In this document: in pieces, positions 8,099 through 16,153 of the stretch
How the letters are laid out: each line of letters begins with the position of its first letter
Position numbering within the stretch: the stretch's first letter is position 1
Source: Mycoavidus cysteinexigens_B
Lineage (GTDB): Bacteria > Pseudomonadota > Gammaproteobacteria > Burkholderiales > Burkholderiaceae
Assembly: GCA_031963465.1 (NCBI GenBank)
Contig: JASSUG010000002.1
Location: 124,001 to 188,000 of the forward strand
Direction: 5' to 3'
Length of the DNA: 64,000 nucleotides
Made by a program: the position numbers and the translations under genes
The notes under the pieces: model-generated
The model's database searches: none
What the model saw: only the letters and a program-made list of their open reading frames with translations
Told to the model about the DNA's origin: nothing

Positions 8099-8849
8099 AT
8101 GACACTCATCGACCCTTCTAGTAATTCCAGAGGTGTACCAGTTCGAAATACTCATTATCATATAGTAGATAACACGACTACATTAACTGACAATGCCCTT
8201 TCGGCTGTAAATAATCAACTGTGTAGAAAAATTGAAGAACTTGAAAATTCTCACAAACAAGAACTCTGCCAGTTAAAAAATCTACTTAGAGACCAAAATC
8301 AAGAAATATCAGACTTAAAAAAAATTGATAAAAGAATTCACTGAAAAACCAAATGAAAATTCAAATACACCTTCAAATTTACCTATAAAAAATACGATGC
8401 TTCAACTTGACGATCCATTAACGTACCAAAACTTAATCTATCGCGCGCATGGATTCCGAACATACGACACTAACACACGAGGTCGATGTGCAGGTGAAAC
8501 AGAAGTGATGATTGAATGCAAGTCAAATTTTCCTAAAGCGTTTACTCTTGACATCAAAGGCCATATTCCCCGCTTTCGTGGTTTTGATGGCATAGACAAT
8601 GGAATTTTTGAAGTCCATGTCGGAAAGCTTGAAGAAAAACGGCATAAACAAGAATTTCAATTAGTTCAAGAGGGTTGGAAAGATCATTACACTAGAGATT
8701 ATGCTAGCGTTTCATTTTCAACAACAGATGAAGATAACAATACCATTTGGATTAATCTACCAAAAGCTCCTTATGACGAAGAGTTTGAAATGTATAAAAA
8801 GGTTGGAATGAAACTTTATTCTTTGAATATTATTCCAAGAGAAAAATAG
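8099..8849 (+). pseudogene. Coiled-coil/DUF7024-like protein copy 2, frameshifted in an A8 tract
   Basis: Paralogue of the gene at 6157. MTLIDPSSN begins at the ATG 8099 (GGAG upstream), followed by the same coiled coil (ELENSHKQELCQLKN). At A8 (8317-8324) the frame breaks and ends at TGA 8342-8344. The second part continues in another frame (LIKEFTEKPNENS onward) to the stop at 8847-8849 with an intact DUF7024-like domain. Removing one A restores a continuous protein that aligns with copy 1. The downstream part is not otherwise decayed, so the mutation is recent or the product is made by slippage on the A tract; a sequencing error is also possible. Confidence 0.65.
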
Positions 8850-8877
8850 GAATATAGATAATAGTAAATACTATTTC

Positions 8878-8906
8878 AGGGAAAGCCCTAATGAGGGACT
8901 TTCCCT
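8878..8906 (+). terminator. Hairpin downstream of coiled-coil gene copy 2
   Basis: AGGGAAAG pairs with CTTTCCCT and, past one bulged A, CCCT pairs with AGGG. It stands where the hairpin at 6909-6941 stands after copy 1. No U-tract follows. Confidence 0.5.
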
Positions 8907-8930
8907 AAGGGAACAAATACCAAAGAATTA

Positions 8931-9014
8931 TCACAATCCCATCTTATCCATAATCTGTTCTATCCTCTTTTCAGGCTCCTGCGCATAGTTCACACTAGAC
9001 TTGCCTAGCATGGA
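8931..9014 (-). pseudogene. Conserved gene tail, copy 2
   Basis: Second copy of the minus-strand tail (MLGKSSVNYAQEPEKRIEQI, then MDKMGL and TGA). Compared with 6968-7048 the differences are mainly conservative substitutions. It abuts the truncated integrase. The parent gene is not identified. Confidence 0.45.
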
Positions 9015-9044
9015 GGGACGTGAGCTAATCGGCGACGGTGATCT

Positions 9045-9656
9045 TGGGCGCTGTTTGACAAATGGGGACTAACCGATCAACCCAATCCATGCATGGGTAT
9101 CAAAAAACATAAAGGAAAAGGATGCGACATCTATGTTACCGATGAAGCTTATCGTGCGGTATGGCTTGCAGCAGATCAACCGTTGCGCGATGCAATGGAT
9201 ATAGCTTACCTTACAGGGCAACGCCCAGCTGACGTGCTGAAATTAGACAAGCGAAACATCCAAGAAGGTGCGCTCGTCATTAAACAAAATAAAACCGAAG
9301 TGCAAATTCGTATCGAAATTACCGGGGAGCTTACGACTACCATAGAGCGAATTAGACCCCGCAAACAAAGCTTACGAGTTGTCGCTATGCGTCTCTTAGT
9401 TGATGAGAACGGCCAGCCATTAAACGTCTACACCTTAAGGTCTCGCTTTGATCGAGCGCGTAAGGCTGCTGGGGTTGAAAAAGAAAATTTCCAGTTTCGG
9501 GATTTACGCACTAAAGCTGGAACAGATAAAGAGGTCGGAAGCGGAGGAAATATTCGGGAGGCGCAAGCCCTATTAGGACATAGTAGCGTAACGATGACAA
9601 AGCACTACGTGCGTAAAAGAGGGAGGATGGTGACACCTACAAAACGATTTTTGTAG
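9045..9656 (+). pseudogene. Tyrosine recombinase/integrase, N-terminally truncated
   Basis: Catalytic domain of a phage-type tyrosine integrase. Numbered from the ATG at 9093 (187 aa), the active-site residues are Arg44 (TGQRPAD), Lys67, Arg139 (FRDLRTK, Arg replacing the usual first His), His163 (LGHSS) and Tyr172 (KHYVRKR). The frame continues upstream of that ATG with recognisable integrase sequence (WALFDKWGLTDQPNPC) to a stop at 9039-9041, and no ribosome binding site precedes the ATG, so the N-terminal arm- and core-binding domains have been lost. It ends 65 bp from the 3' end of tRNA-Leu, a usual integration site for such enzymes. Confidence 0.75.
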
Positions 9657-9720
9657 AACAAGCCGTGTTTTGTAAAACAGGCTAAAAAAGCTGTATCGGG
9701 CTGAAACCCTTATGTTTACT

Positions 9721-9805
9721 TGGTGCCCAGGGCCGGAATCGAACCGGCACGCCTTGCGGCGGGGGATTTTGAGTCCCCTGCGTCTACCTATTTCACCACC
9801 TGGGC
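9721..9805 (-). tRNA. tRNA-Leu (anticodon CAA)
   Basis: Complete 85-nt cloverleaf on the minus strand. The acceptor stem GCCCAGG pairs with CCTGGGC, followed by ACCA. The anticodon stem GGGGA/TCCCC has the loop CTCAAAA, which gives anticodon CAA for UUG leucine codons. There is a long variable arm as in class II tRNAs, and GGTTCGATTCC in the T arm. CCA is encoded. Its 3' end faces the truncated integrase. Confidence 0.95.
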
Positions 9806-10126
9806 AATGGGGCGCATAATACCATAAACAAAGGACTTGCAGCACGTGTATATTTAATTTTCATGGAAATTTTGCTTCGCAAAAGTAGGCTTGCTTCGCA
9901 ATTTCTATTTTTACTGGGCTATCCAAAGCCTTTGACATCCTCTTTCGTCAACGAAAATTGGGTTCTGAAATCGCCCTATTTTTAGGATTATTCTTATAAA
10001 AACCACTACCTAAAAAATAAAGCTAGAAAACTTATAACGCTTCCGGCAAATAAGAGCCGTTGCTAAGATTGAGTCAATCTAAAGAATGGCCTTATCTCAT
10101 CTGCCTTTGAGACAGACATGGGACAC

Positions 10127-10161
10127 TTTTCCACGTAGTTATGCACAATATCTGTGGATAT
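10127..10161. other. Cluster of DnaA-box-like sites in a gene-free stretch
   Basis: The 533-bp gap 9806-10338 has no convincing gene; its left part is AT-rich. It contains TTATGCACA (10139-10147), a perfect TTATNCACA DnaA box, TGTGGATAT (10153-10161), one mismatch on the other strand, and TTTTCCACG (10127-10135), two mismatches. The spacing is tight. No dnaA, dnaN, repA or parAB gene is near, so it may be a DnaA titration/regulatory site or a relic of another origin. Confidence 0.3.
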
Positions 10162-10247
10162 TTCTGGGTTGCTTTGCTTTTGACCGGCGATCGGTGTTGG
10201 ATGCCATGCGAATGGCTTTCCATGTAAGGCCCAACACGCGTGTCACT

Positions 10248-10286
10248 TGCCGTCATTTCGATGAGCGCAAACGATGAATGACGGCA
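10248..10286. repeat. Perfect inverted repeat upstream of NLR1
   Basis: TGCCGTCATT (10248-10257) and AATGACGGCA (10277-10286) are perfect 10-bp arms around a 19-bp centre. The repeat ends 52 bp before the NLR1 start codon. No T-tract follows, so an operator or mRNA-leader hairpin is more likely than a terminator. Confidence 0.4.
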
Positions 10287-10338
10287 CGGGCAAAGTACCG
10301 ATATACTGCGTAAATCGCAGCAAATAACAGGAGACACT

Positions 10339-13300
10339 ATGTTGGCTAGACTCTCACACTCAACGCCTACGGCTTCCGTCAATCTAGCGCTTGCTCAAAC
10401 CTATTTGGATGGGGGGCGTCATCACAAGGCAACGGAGAACCTGGATGCCGCTTTTATCTTATATGAGCAGGCCAAGGTGTCGTTGAGCAGAGTCGCTGAT
10501 GAACGTCAGGTGATCCCGTTATCTCAAGCGAAAGAAGCCTTAAGAAAGGCGCGTGCCGCTGAGACGCCAGAAGATCAAGCCCTCCGGGATAACATCGCCG
10601 CCGTCTACTTTGAGCGCGGCGAGGTACTTGAGGCAATGAACAAGTTCGATAAGGCAAATGCCAGTTATCAAAAAGCCAAAATATGGGGGCATGTCGAAGC
10701 GCAAAACAAGCTGACGCCTCCCAGCCGCCCCAGCAGCACGTTTGGTTCTATCAGAGGCGCTTTGCTTTCTCCTGCTGTTCCCTTCGCCATGCCCTCCATT
10801 GTTTCTTCCTCTCTTAGTCAGGGCAGCTCGAGCCCCGAGATCATGGACGTTGCCATCCAGATTTTTACTAAGGATGTGCCTCGGCCTGTTGCCGAGCATG
10901 ACTTACCCCAAGTGGATGACCGCCTCACTAGCACCCCCCAACTCGCGTACTGCCTTAGCCTTTTGCCCGGTGCATCGTTAGCGGGCAAAGCCCTCAATAA
11001 AAAAGAAAGTGACTGGTCACAAGCCGTAGCAAACGATACCGATGAACAAAAAAGGCTCAGTACCTTGGCCACGGATTTAATCCGCGCCTTCATCAACGAT
11101 GAACTCAAAGACGAAGCGACCGTTGCCGAAATCGTGTGTGTCGCCCCGGCGCTTAGCCAAGACAATTTTCAAAAATTGTTAGCGGAGTTTGTGGATGACC
11201 TTGACCAATCCGTCTTGCTTAATTTCCATTTAGTGGCAGGACTGGCCCGATTGATTCAAAGTGCCGCCCGCGGTTCCTTAAAACCGGATGATTTGGTCAA
11301 GATATTAGAACTTTTAAGCACACGCTTACAAGCTACCCATGGGCAGTCCACGGAGCATATTTATCAATTAACGCGCACCGCATCCGATGTGTTGGATGCA
11401 ATGGCCGATAGCCACGTCACGGGCTTAGATCGTGAACAGCTCCATGCGCCGCTCTTAGCCTATTTGGATGGATTAAAAGGGAGCGCCGACCCTTATCAGG
11501 TCTATAAAGCAGCCTACGCCTTCCAGGCGTTACTGTATGTGCCGGACAATGAAACCCCATGGGACGCGGCGTGGCGACGCACGACTAAAGTGATTGGCGG
11601 TGTGGCCGGGATCGTCAGTGCCGTCAAAGCCTTTGACTTGAAAGGTTTTGTAGAAGGACTGCAGAGTATTCAGCAGGGCGTTGCAGACGTAGTCGAGGCT
11701 GCGCAGACCCTCAAGGATGGGGTTGAAGGCGCAATGTCGTTATACGAGAGTGGCCAGGGTTTTCTGGAAGGGCTCAAAGAAGGTTTCAGTTTCACCCGCA
11801 AAAGTGCATGGTATACCGCACTACGCGGTAGTGACACGCTGCTGCAAAATGGGCAATTCACGGAGTTTGAAGCCTTGGTGCGCACAGTACCCTGCCGACG
11901 TCATCCGGCCTTTCAATGGGGGCTGTGTGAACGCTTGGGTCAAATAGCCGCGAATCCGCTGTGGGAGTCTGGCACGCGCCAAAGCGCCTTAGATTTTCTC
12001 AGTGAGCTGTATACCAACGATACGGCCTGGGGCCAGCAGGCCACTGTGAAGCAATGGATTATCAAGATTCTGATCCAGCTAGCCGATACGTCGGTGAGCG
12101 CTGCGGCAGCCAAAAACTTGCTTGAAAAGTTAGCAACGCATGGAGATGCGGATCAACAGGCACTCTATGCAGCCTGTATAAAGGAAGGCCCAAGCCTTTA
12201 TCCACTGAACGTGGTGCTCCCGCCGCTGGTCTCTTCTTCTCTGCTGGACCGTGTTCAGAATAAGACCGATGTCGAAGTGGACTTGCGTAAGCTCAGACGC
12301 CAGCGATTACAAGAGCGGGGCAACGCCGTCTATATTTCCCCAGAAGCCAAGCCTAGTTTCAAAGCGCCGGATTCTGAATTATTTAATTTAACCAAGAGGG
12401 TCAACGAATTTCTCCTTAGTCCGCAAAAGGTGATGTTGCTGTTAGGCGATTCCGGTGCGGGTAAATCCACCTTTAATCGAGAGCTTGAAAAAAACCTCTG
12501 GCACGCCTATACAAAAAAAGAAGACCGCATCCCCCTCTTTATTCACTTGCCCGCAATTGACAAGCCCGAACAGGATTTGATCCCGAAACAATTACGCAAG
12601 TTAGGTTTTACGGAACCCCAGATTAGAGAGTTAAAAGAGTATCGTAAATTTATCCTCATTTGCGATGGCTATGACGAAAGTCAGCAAACCCATAATCTAT
12701 ATATGAGTAACCAGCTCCAGCGGGATCAGCCGGGAGCATGGGACGCGCAGATGGTGATTAGCTGCCGGAGCGAATATATTGGCCTCGATTATCGCGACCG
12801 CTTTCAGCCAATAGATCGCAATCACCAGGCTGAATCGGCGCTGTTTCAGGAAGCGGTGATCGCACCGTTTTCCCCAGATCAGATTCAAAATTACATCAAG
12901 CAATATGTGTCGGCTATAAGACCGCTGTGGCAGACGAAGGAATACGTGGAGGCGCTGGATAAGATTCCCCACTTAAAAGAGTTAGTAAAAAATCCCTTTC
13001 TGTTAAATTTGTCCTTAGAGGTGCTGCCCCGCATGGTGGATGCAGGACAAACGTTTTCTACGGTCCGAGTCACCCGCGTGGCGCTGTATGACCAGTTTGT
13101 GGAGCAATGGTTAGAGCGTGGCAAAAAACGCTTAGGAGAGAAAAAGTTAACCGAGCTAGAAAAGAAAGCTTTTGAGAGTTTGGCCGATGAAGGTTTTACG
13201 CAGAACGGCATCAACTTTTTAAAAAAATTATCAGCTGCGATCTATGAAGAGCAAGGGGGAAACCCAGTCGTCGAGTATTCGCACTTTAAAGATCAAAATA

Positions 13301-16023
13301 CCTGGAAAGAGGCCTTTTTTAGCCGAGACGACGACAAGTACCTGCTGCGCGAAGCCAGTCCGCTTAGTCGTAGCGGTAATCAGTTTCGGTTTATCCATCG
13401 GTCGTTGCTCGAATACGGAGTCGCCCGTGCGATATTCGACCCACAAGACGGGGAGCGCGCGCGCAAAGCGGCCCTCACGCAAGCTCTGACCACCCGTCGC
13501 GGGAGCGCCAGTTCTGTTTGGAGTTTTAGAAGCCAAATTGCGGTGGCAGACGACATCGCGATAGAGCAACCCCTACTCGACTCGCCGTTGGCAAAGAAAG
13601 ATTTTGTTAGCGAACCGTCAGTTCTACAATTTCTCGCGGAGCGGGTTCAACAAGAACCCCTGTTCAAGGAACAACTGCACCTGATCATCGAACGGTCTAA
13701 AATCGACAAGTCAGTACGCAGGGCCGCGGCCAATGCGATCACGATATTAGTCAGAGCGGGGGTACAGTTTCATGGCGCAGATTTAAATGGTATCCAAATC
13801 CCCGGGGCGGATCTGAGTGGCAGTGTATTTGATTCTGCGCAGCTGCAAGGCGCGGATTTAAGAAAGGTCAAACTTCAGAATAGCTGGCTGCGCCAGACCA
13901 ATTTAAGTGGTGCGCAGATGGCCGGCGTGCAGTTTGGCGAATGGCCTTATCTCCAAGAAGAGAGCGGGGTCCGGTCTTGTGCGTATGCACCCGACGGGAA
14001 AGCCTGCGCCATTGGCCTTGGTGACGTGATCCGCGTGTATAACACGTCAAGCTGGGAAAATATCCACACCTTACGCGGACATAGAGGCGATGTTAATAGC
14101 GTGGTGTACTCGCCGAGCGGCGCGCAGATCGCCTCGGGCAGTGATGACAAGACGGTGCGGCTGTGGGACGCGCACAGCGGAGCCTCGGGGCACACCTTAG
14201 AAGGACATACCGACGCGGTTAATAGCGTGGCGTATTCGCTGAGCGATGCGCAGATCGCCTCAGGCAGTTCTGACAAGACGGTGCGGCTGTGGGACGCGCA
14301 CAGCGGAACCCCTGAGCACATCTTAGAAGGACATGCCGACGTGGTGAATAGCGTGGTGTATTCGCCGAGCGGCGCGCAGATCGCTTCAGGCAGTGATGAC
14401 AAAACGGTGCGGCTGTGGGACGCGCACAGTGGAGCCTCTAAGCATACCTTGGAGGGACATACCGGCTGGGTTAAGAGCGTAGTGTATTCGCCGAACGGCG
14501 CGCAGATCGCCTCGGCCAGTTCTGACAATACGGTGCAGCTGTGGGACGCGCACAGCGGAGCCCCTGGGCACACCTTACGAGGACATACCTCCTATGTTTG
14601 GAGCGTAGTGTATTCGCCGAGTGGTGCGCAGATCGCCTCGGGCAGTTGGGACAATACGGTCCGTCTGTGGGATACGCAAAGCGGAGCCCCTGAACACACT
14701 TTAGAAGGGCATACCAGAGAAGTGAATAGCTTGGTGTATGCGCCGAGCGGCGCGCAGATTGCCTCGGGCAGCGGCGACAAAACGGTGCGGCTGTGGGACG
14801 CGCAAAGCGGAACCCCGGGGTACACCTTAGAAGGACATACCGACGTTGTCAGTAGCGTGGTGTATTCGCCAAGCGGCGCGCAGATCGCCTCGGGCAGTGA
14901 TGACAAGACGGTACGGCTGTGGGACGCGCAAAACGGCATCCCGGGGCATGCCTTAAAAGGACATCTCTCCGCTGTGATGAGCGTGATGTACTCGCCGAAC
15001 GGCGCGCAGATCGCTTCAGGCAGTTATGACAAAACGGTGCGGCTGTGGAATGCGCAAAGCGGAGCCTCTGGGCACACCTTAGAAGGACATGCTGACGCTG
15101 TGATGAGCGTGGCGTATGCGCCGAGCGGCGCGCAGATCGCCTCGAGCAGTCATGACAAGACGGTGCGGCTGTGGGACGCTGAAAGCGGAGCCCCTGCGCA
15201 CACCTTAGCAGGACATACCAGAGAGATTAGAAGCGTGGTATATGCGCCGAGCGGCGCGCAGATCGCCTCTGGCAGTGACGACAAGACAGTCCGACTGTGG
15301 AACGCGCACAGCGGAGCTTCTGAGCACACCTTAGAAGGACATACTGACGCGGTTTATAGCGTAGCGTATGCGCCGAGCGACGCGCAGATCGCCTCGGGTA
15401 GTCGCGACAAAACGGTGCGGCTGTGGGACGCACACAGCGGAGCTGCTGTGCACACCTTAGAAGGACATACCGATGTTGTGAATAGCGTGGCGTATTCGCC
15501 GAGCGGCACGCAGATCGCTTCAGGCAGTGATGACCAGACGGTGCGGTTGTGGGATGTTGCCTCGGGCCAGTGTCGGACGGTGATTGAAGGTTTTGACGGA
15601 AGCATTTTAAGCCTTGCTTGGAAAACGACCGCCGACAGCACCTATTTAGTAACTGGCACTATAGATAGGTTAGTTTGCCAGTGGCAGGTGACAGAAGAAG
15701 GGGATGAAACTCAGGTGCGTCTAAGCTGGATATCACCGCACGGAGAGTTGCACGTGAAAAATACCCTACTTGAAGGGGTACGGGGCTTAAGTGGGATGAA
15801 TACGGCCCTTTTGAAGCAGCGCGGGGCGGTGGGCGAGCCGACTCCACTTTTAGACTTCCACCAGGCGAGTAAGCAGCTAAGCAGCGTGACCAATGTGGCA
15901 GCTAAATTCAAGCAGCTGGCAAAACGTAAGACGTTGGGTGCTTTCCCTGCGGCACAATCGACCCTACCTGCTGGGCAGTCAGCAACAGCGAAGGAGCAGT
16001 CCGTACCCTCTAATCTCGCCTGA
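10339..16023 (+). CDS. Giant NACHT-WD40 NLR-like protein (NLR1)
   Basis: 1894-residue STAND-type protein. Residues ~1-130 are TPR-like helices. About 170-690 is a long helical region with no recognised enzyme domain. NACHT NTPase: Walker A GDSGAGKST at 703-711 and Walker B with the LICDGYDES acidic cluster near 773-781. About 1140-1200 is a pentapeptide-like stretch (GADLNGIQIPGADLSGSVF). About 1209-1797 holds 14 WD40 blades: a degenerate first, 12 units of exactly 42 residues, and a degenerate last, enough for two seven-bladed propellers. AGGAG lies 5 bases before the ATG. In this architecture the WD40 part senses a ligand and NACHT drives oligomerisation; that the protein acts in immunity, antagonism or host interaction is inference. 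It shares N-terminus, NACHT and C-terminus with NLR2 and NLR3 but not their TIR/SEFIR-like domain. Confidence 0.85.
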   Translation: MLARLSHSTPTASVNLALAQTYLDGGRHHKATENLDAAFILYEQAKVSLSRVADERQVIPLSQAKEALRKARAAETPEDQALRDNIAAVYFERGEVLEAMNKFDKANASYQKAKIWGHVEAQNKLTPPSRPSSTFGSIRGALLSPAVPFAMPSIVSSSLSQGSSSPEIMDVAIQIFTKDVPRPVAEHDLPQVDDRLTSTPQLAYCLSLLPGASLAGKALNKKESDWSQAVANDTDEQKRLSTLATDLIRAFINDELKDEATVAEIVCVAPALSQDNFQKLLAEFVDDLDQSVLLNFHLVAGLARLIQSAARGSLKPDDLVKILELLSTRLQATHGQSTEHIYQLTRTASDVLDAMADSHVTGLDREQLHAPLLAYLDGLKGSADPYQVYKAAYAFQALLYVPDNETPWDAAWRRTTKVIGGVAGIVSAVKAFDLKGFVEGLQSIQQGVADVVEAAQTLKDGVEGAMSLYESGQGFLEGLKEGFSFTRKSAWYTALRGSDTLLQNGQFTEFEALVRTVPCRRHPAFQWGLCERLGQIAANPLWESGTRQSALDFLSELYTNDTAWGQQATVKQWIIKILIQLADTSVSAAAAKNLLEKLATHGDADQQALYAACIKEGPSLYPLNVVLPPLVSSSLLDRVQNKTDVEVDLRKLRRQRLQERGNAVYISPEAKPSFKAPDSELFNLTKRVNEFLLSPQKVMLLLGDSGAGKSTFNRELEKNLWHAYTKKEDRIPLFIHLPAIDKPEQDLIPKQLRKLGFTEPQIRELKEYRKFILICDGYDESQQTHNLYMSNQLQRDQPGAWDAQMVISCRSEYIGLDYRDRFQPIDRNHQAESALFQEAVIAPFSPDQIQNYIKQYVSAIRPLWQTKEYVEALDKIPHLKELVKNPFLLNLSLEVLPRMVDAGQTFSTVRVTRVALYDQFVEQWLERGKKRLGEKKLTELEKKAFESLADEGFTQNGINFLKKLSAAIYEEQGGNPVVEYSHFKDQNTWKEAFFSRDDDKYLLREASPLSRSGNQFRFIHRSLLEYGVARAIFDPQDGERARKAALTQALTTRRGSASSVWSFRSQIAVADDIAIEQPLLDSPLAKKDFVSEPSVLQFLAERVQQEPLFKEQLHLIIERSKIDKSVRRAAANAITILVRAGVQFHGADLNGIQIPGADLSGSVFDSAQLQGADLRKVKLQNSWLRQTNLSGAQMAGVQFGEWPYLQEESGVRSCAYAPDGKACAIGLGDVIRVYNTSSWENIHTLRGHRGDVNSVVYSPSGAQIASGSDDKTVRLWDAHSGASGHTLEGHTDAVNSVAYSLSDAQIASGSSDKTVRLWDAHSGTPEHILEGHADVVNSVVYSPSGAQIASGSDDKTVRLWDAHSGASKHTLEGHTGWVKSVVYSPNGAQIASASSDNTVQLWDAHSGAPGHTLRGHTSYVWSVVYSPSGAQIASGSWDNTVRLWDTQSGAPEHTLEGHTREVNSLVYAPSGAQIASGSGDKTVRLWDAQSGTPGYTLEGHTDVVSSVVYSPSGAQIASGSDDKTVRLWDAQNGIPGHALKGHLSAVMSVMYSPNGAQIASGSYDKTVRLWNAQSGASGHTLEGHADAVMSVAYAPSGAQIASSSHDKTVRLWDAESGAPAHTLAGHTREIRSVVYAPSGAQIASGSDDKTVRLWNAHSGASEHTLEGHTDAVYSVAYAPSDAQIASGSRDKTVRLWDAHSGAAVHTLEGHTDVVNSVAYSPSGTQIASGSDDQTVRLWDVASGQCRTVIEGFDGSILSLAWKTTADSTYLVTGTIDRLVCQWQVTEEGDETQVRLSWISPHGELHVKNTLLEGVRGLSGMNTALLKQRGAVGEPTPLLDFHQASKQLSSVTNVAAKFKQLAKRKTLGAFPAAQSTLPAGQSATAKEQSVPSNLA
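14083..15594 (+). repeat. Twelve 126-bp WD40-coding tandem repeats in NLR1
   Basis: Exactly 12 x 126 bp, in frame, each coding a 42-residue blade that ends in GH (GF in the last). The scaffold (VVYSPSGAQIASGS, DKTVRLWDA, HTLEGH) is nearly constant. Unit positions 2, 3, 5, 21 and 23, and 35-36 next to SG, vary. High DNA similarity between units points to recent amplification or gene conversion. Confidence 0.93.
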
Positions 16024-16100
16024 GGCCATCATCGTTGGCGGATTAACGTGGATTATTTGCTCTTCTCTTGCTCCATAAGCTTGAACTATCAAGCTGGATT

Positions 16101-16132
16101 TGCAACCCTCTAGCTAACTTAAGAGGGTTGCA
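16101..16132. terminator. Perfect hairpin between NLR1 and the lanthipeptide synthetase gene
   Basis: TGCAACCCTCT and AGAGGGTTGCA form an 11-bp perfect stem with a 10-base loop between two convergent genes, the usual place for a shared terminator. Neither side has a real U-tract, so termination strength is uncertain. Confidence 0.5.
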
Positions 16133-16153
16133 AAATTCTGCTGAATCTCGCCA

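Noticed and set aside
14083..15594. CRISPR-like regular repeats
   Set aside because: The period of 126 bp has no short repeat/unique spacer pattern; whole units are similar and encode WD40 blades in frame, and no cas gene is present.
13947..15641. Long minus-strand reading frames with repeated SHSRTVLSSLPEAICAPLGEY-like text opposite NLR1
   Set aside because: They are the antisense of the 126-bp WD40 repeats. Because the unit is a multiple of three, a stop-free antisense frame is copied with it. No starts with ribosome sites, and the same artefact appears opposite NLR2 and NLR3.
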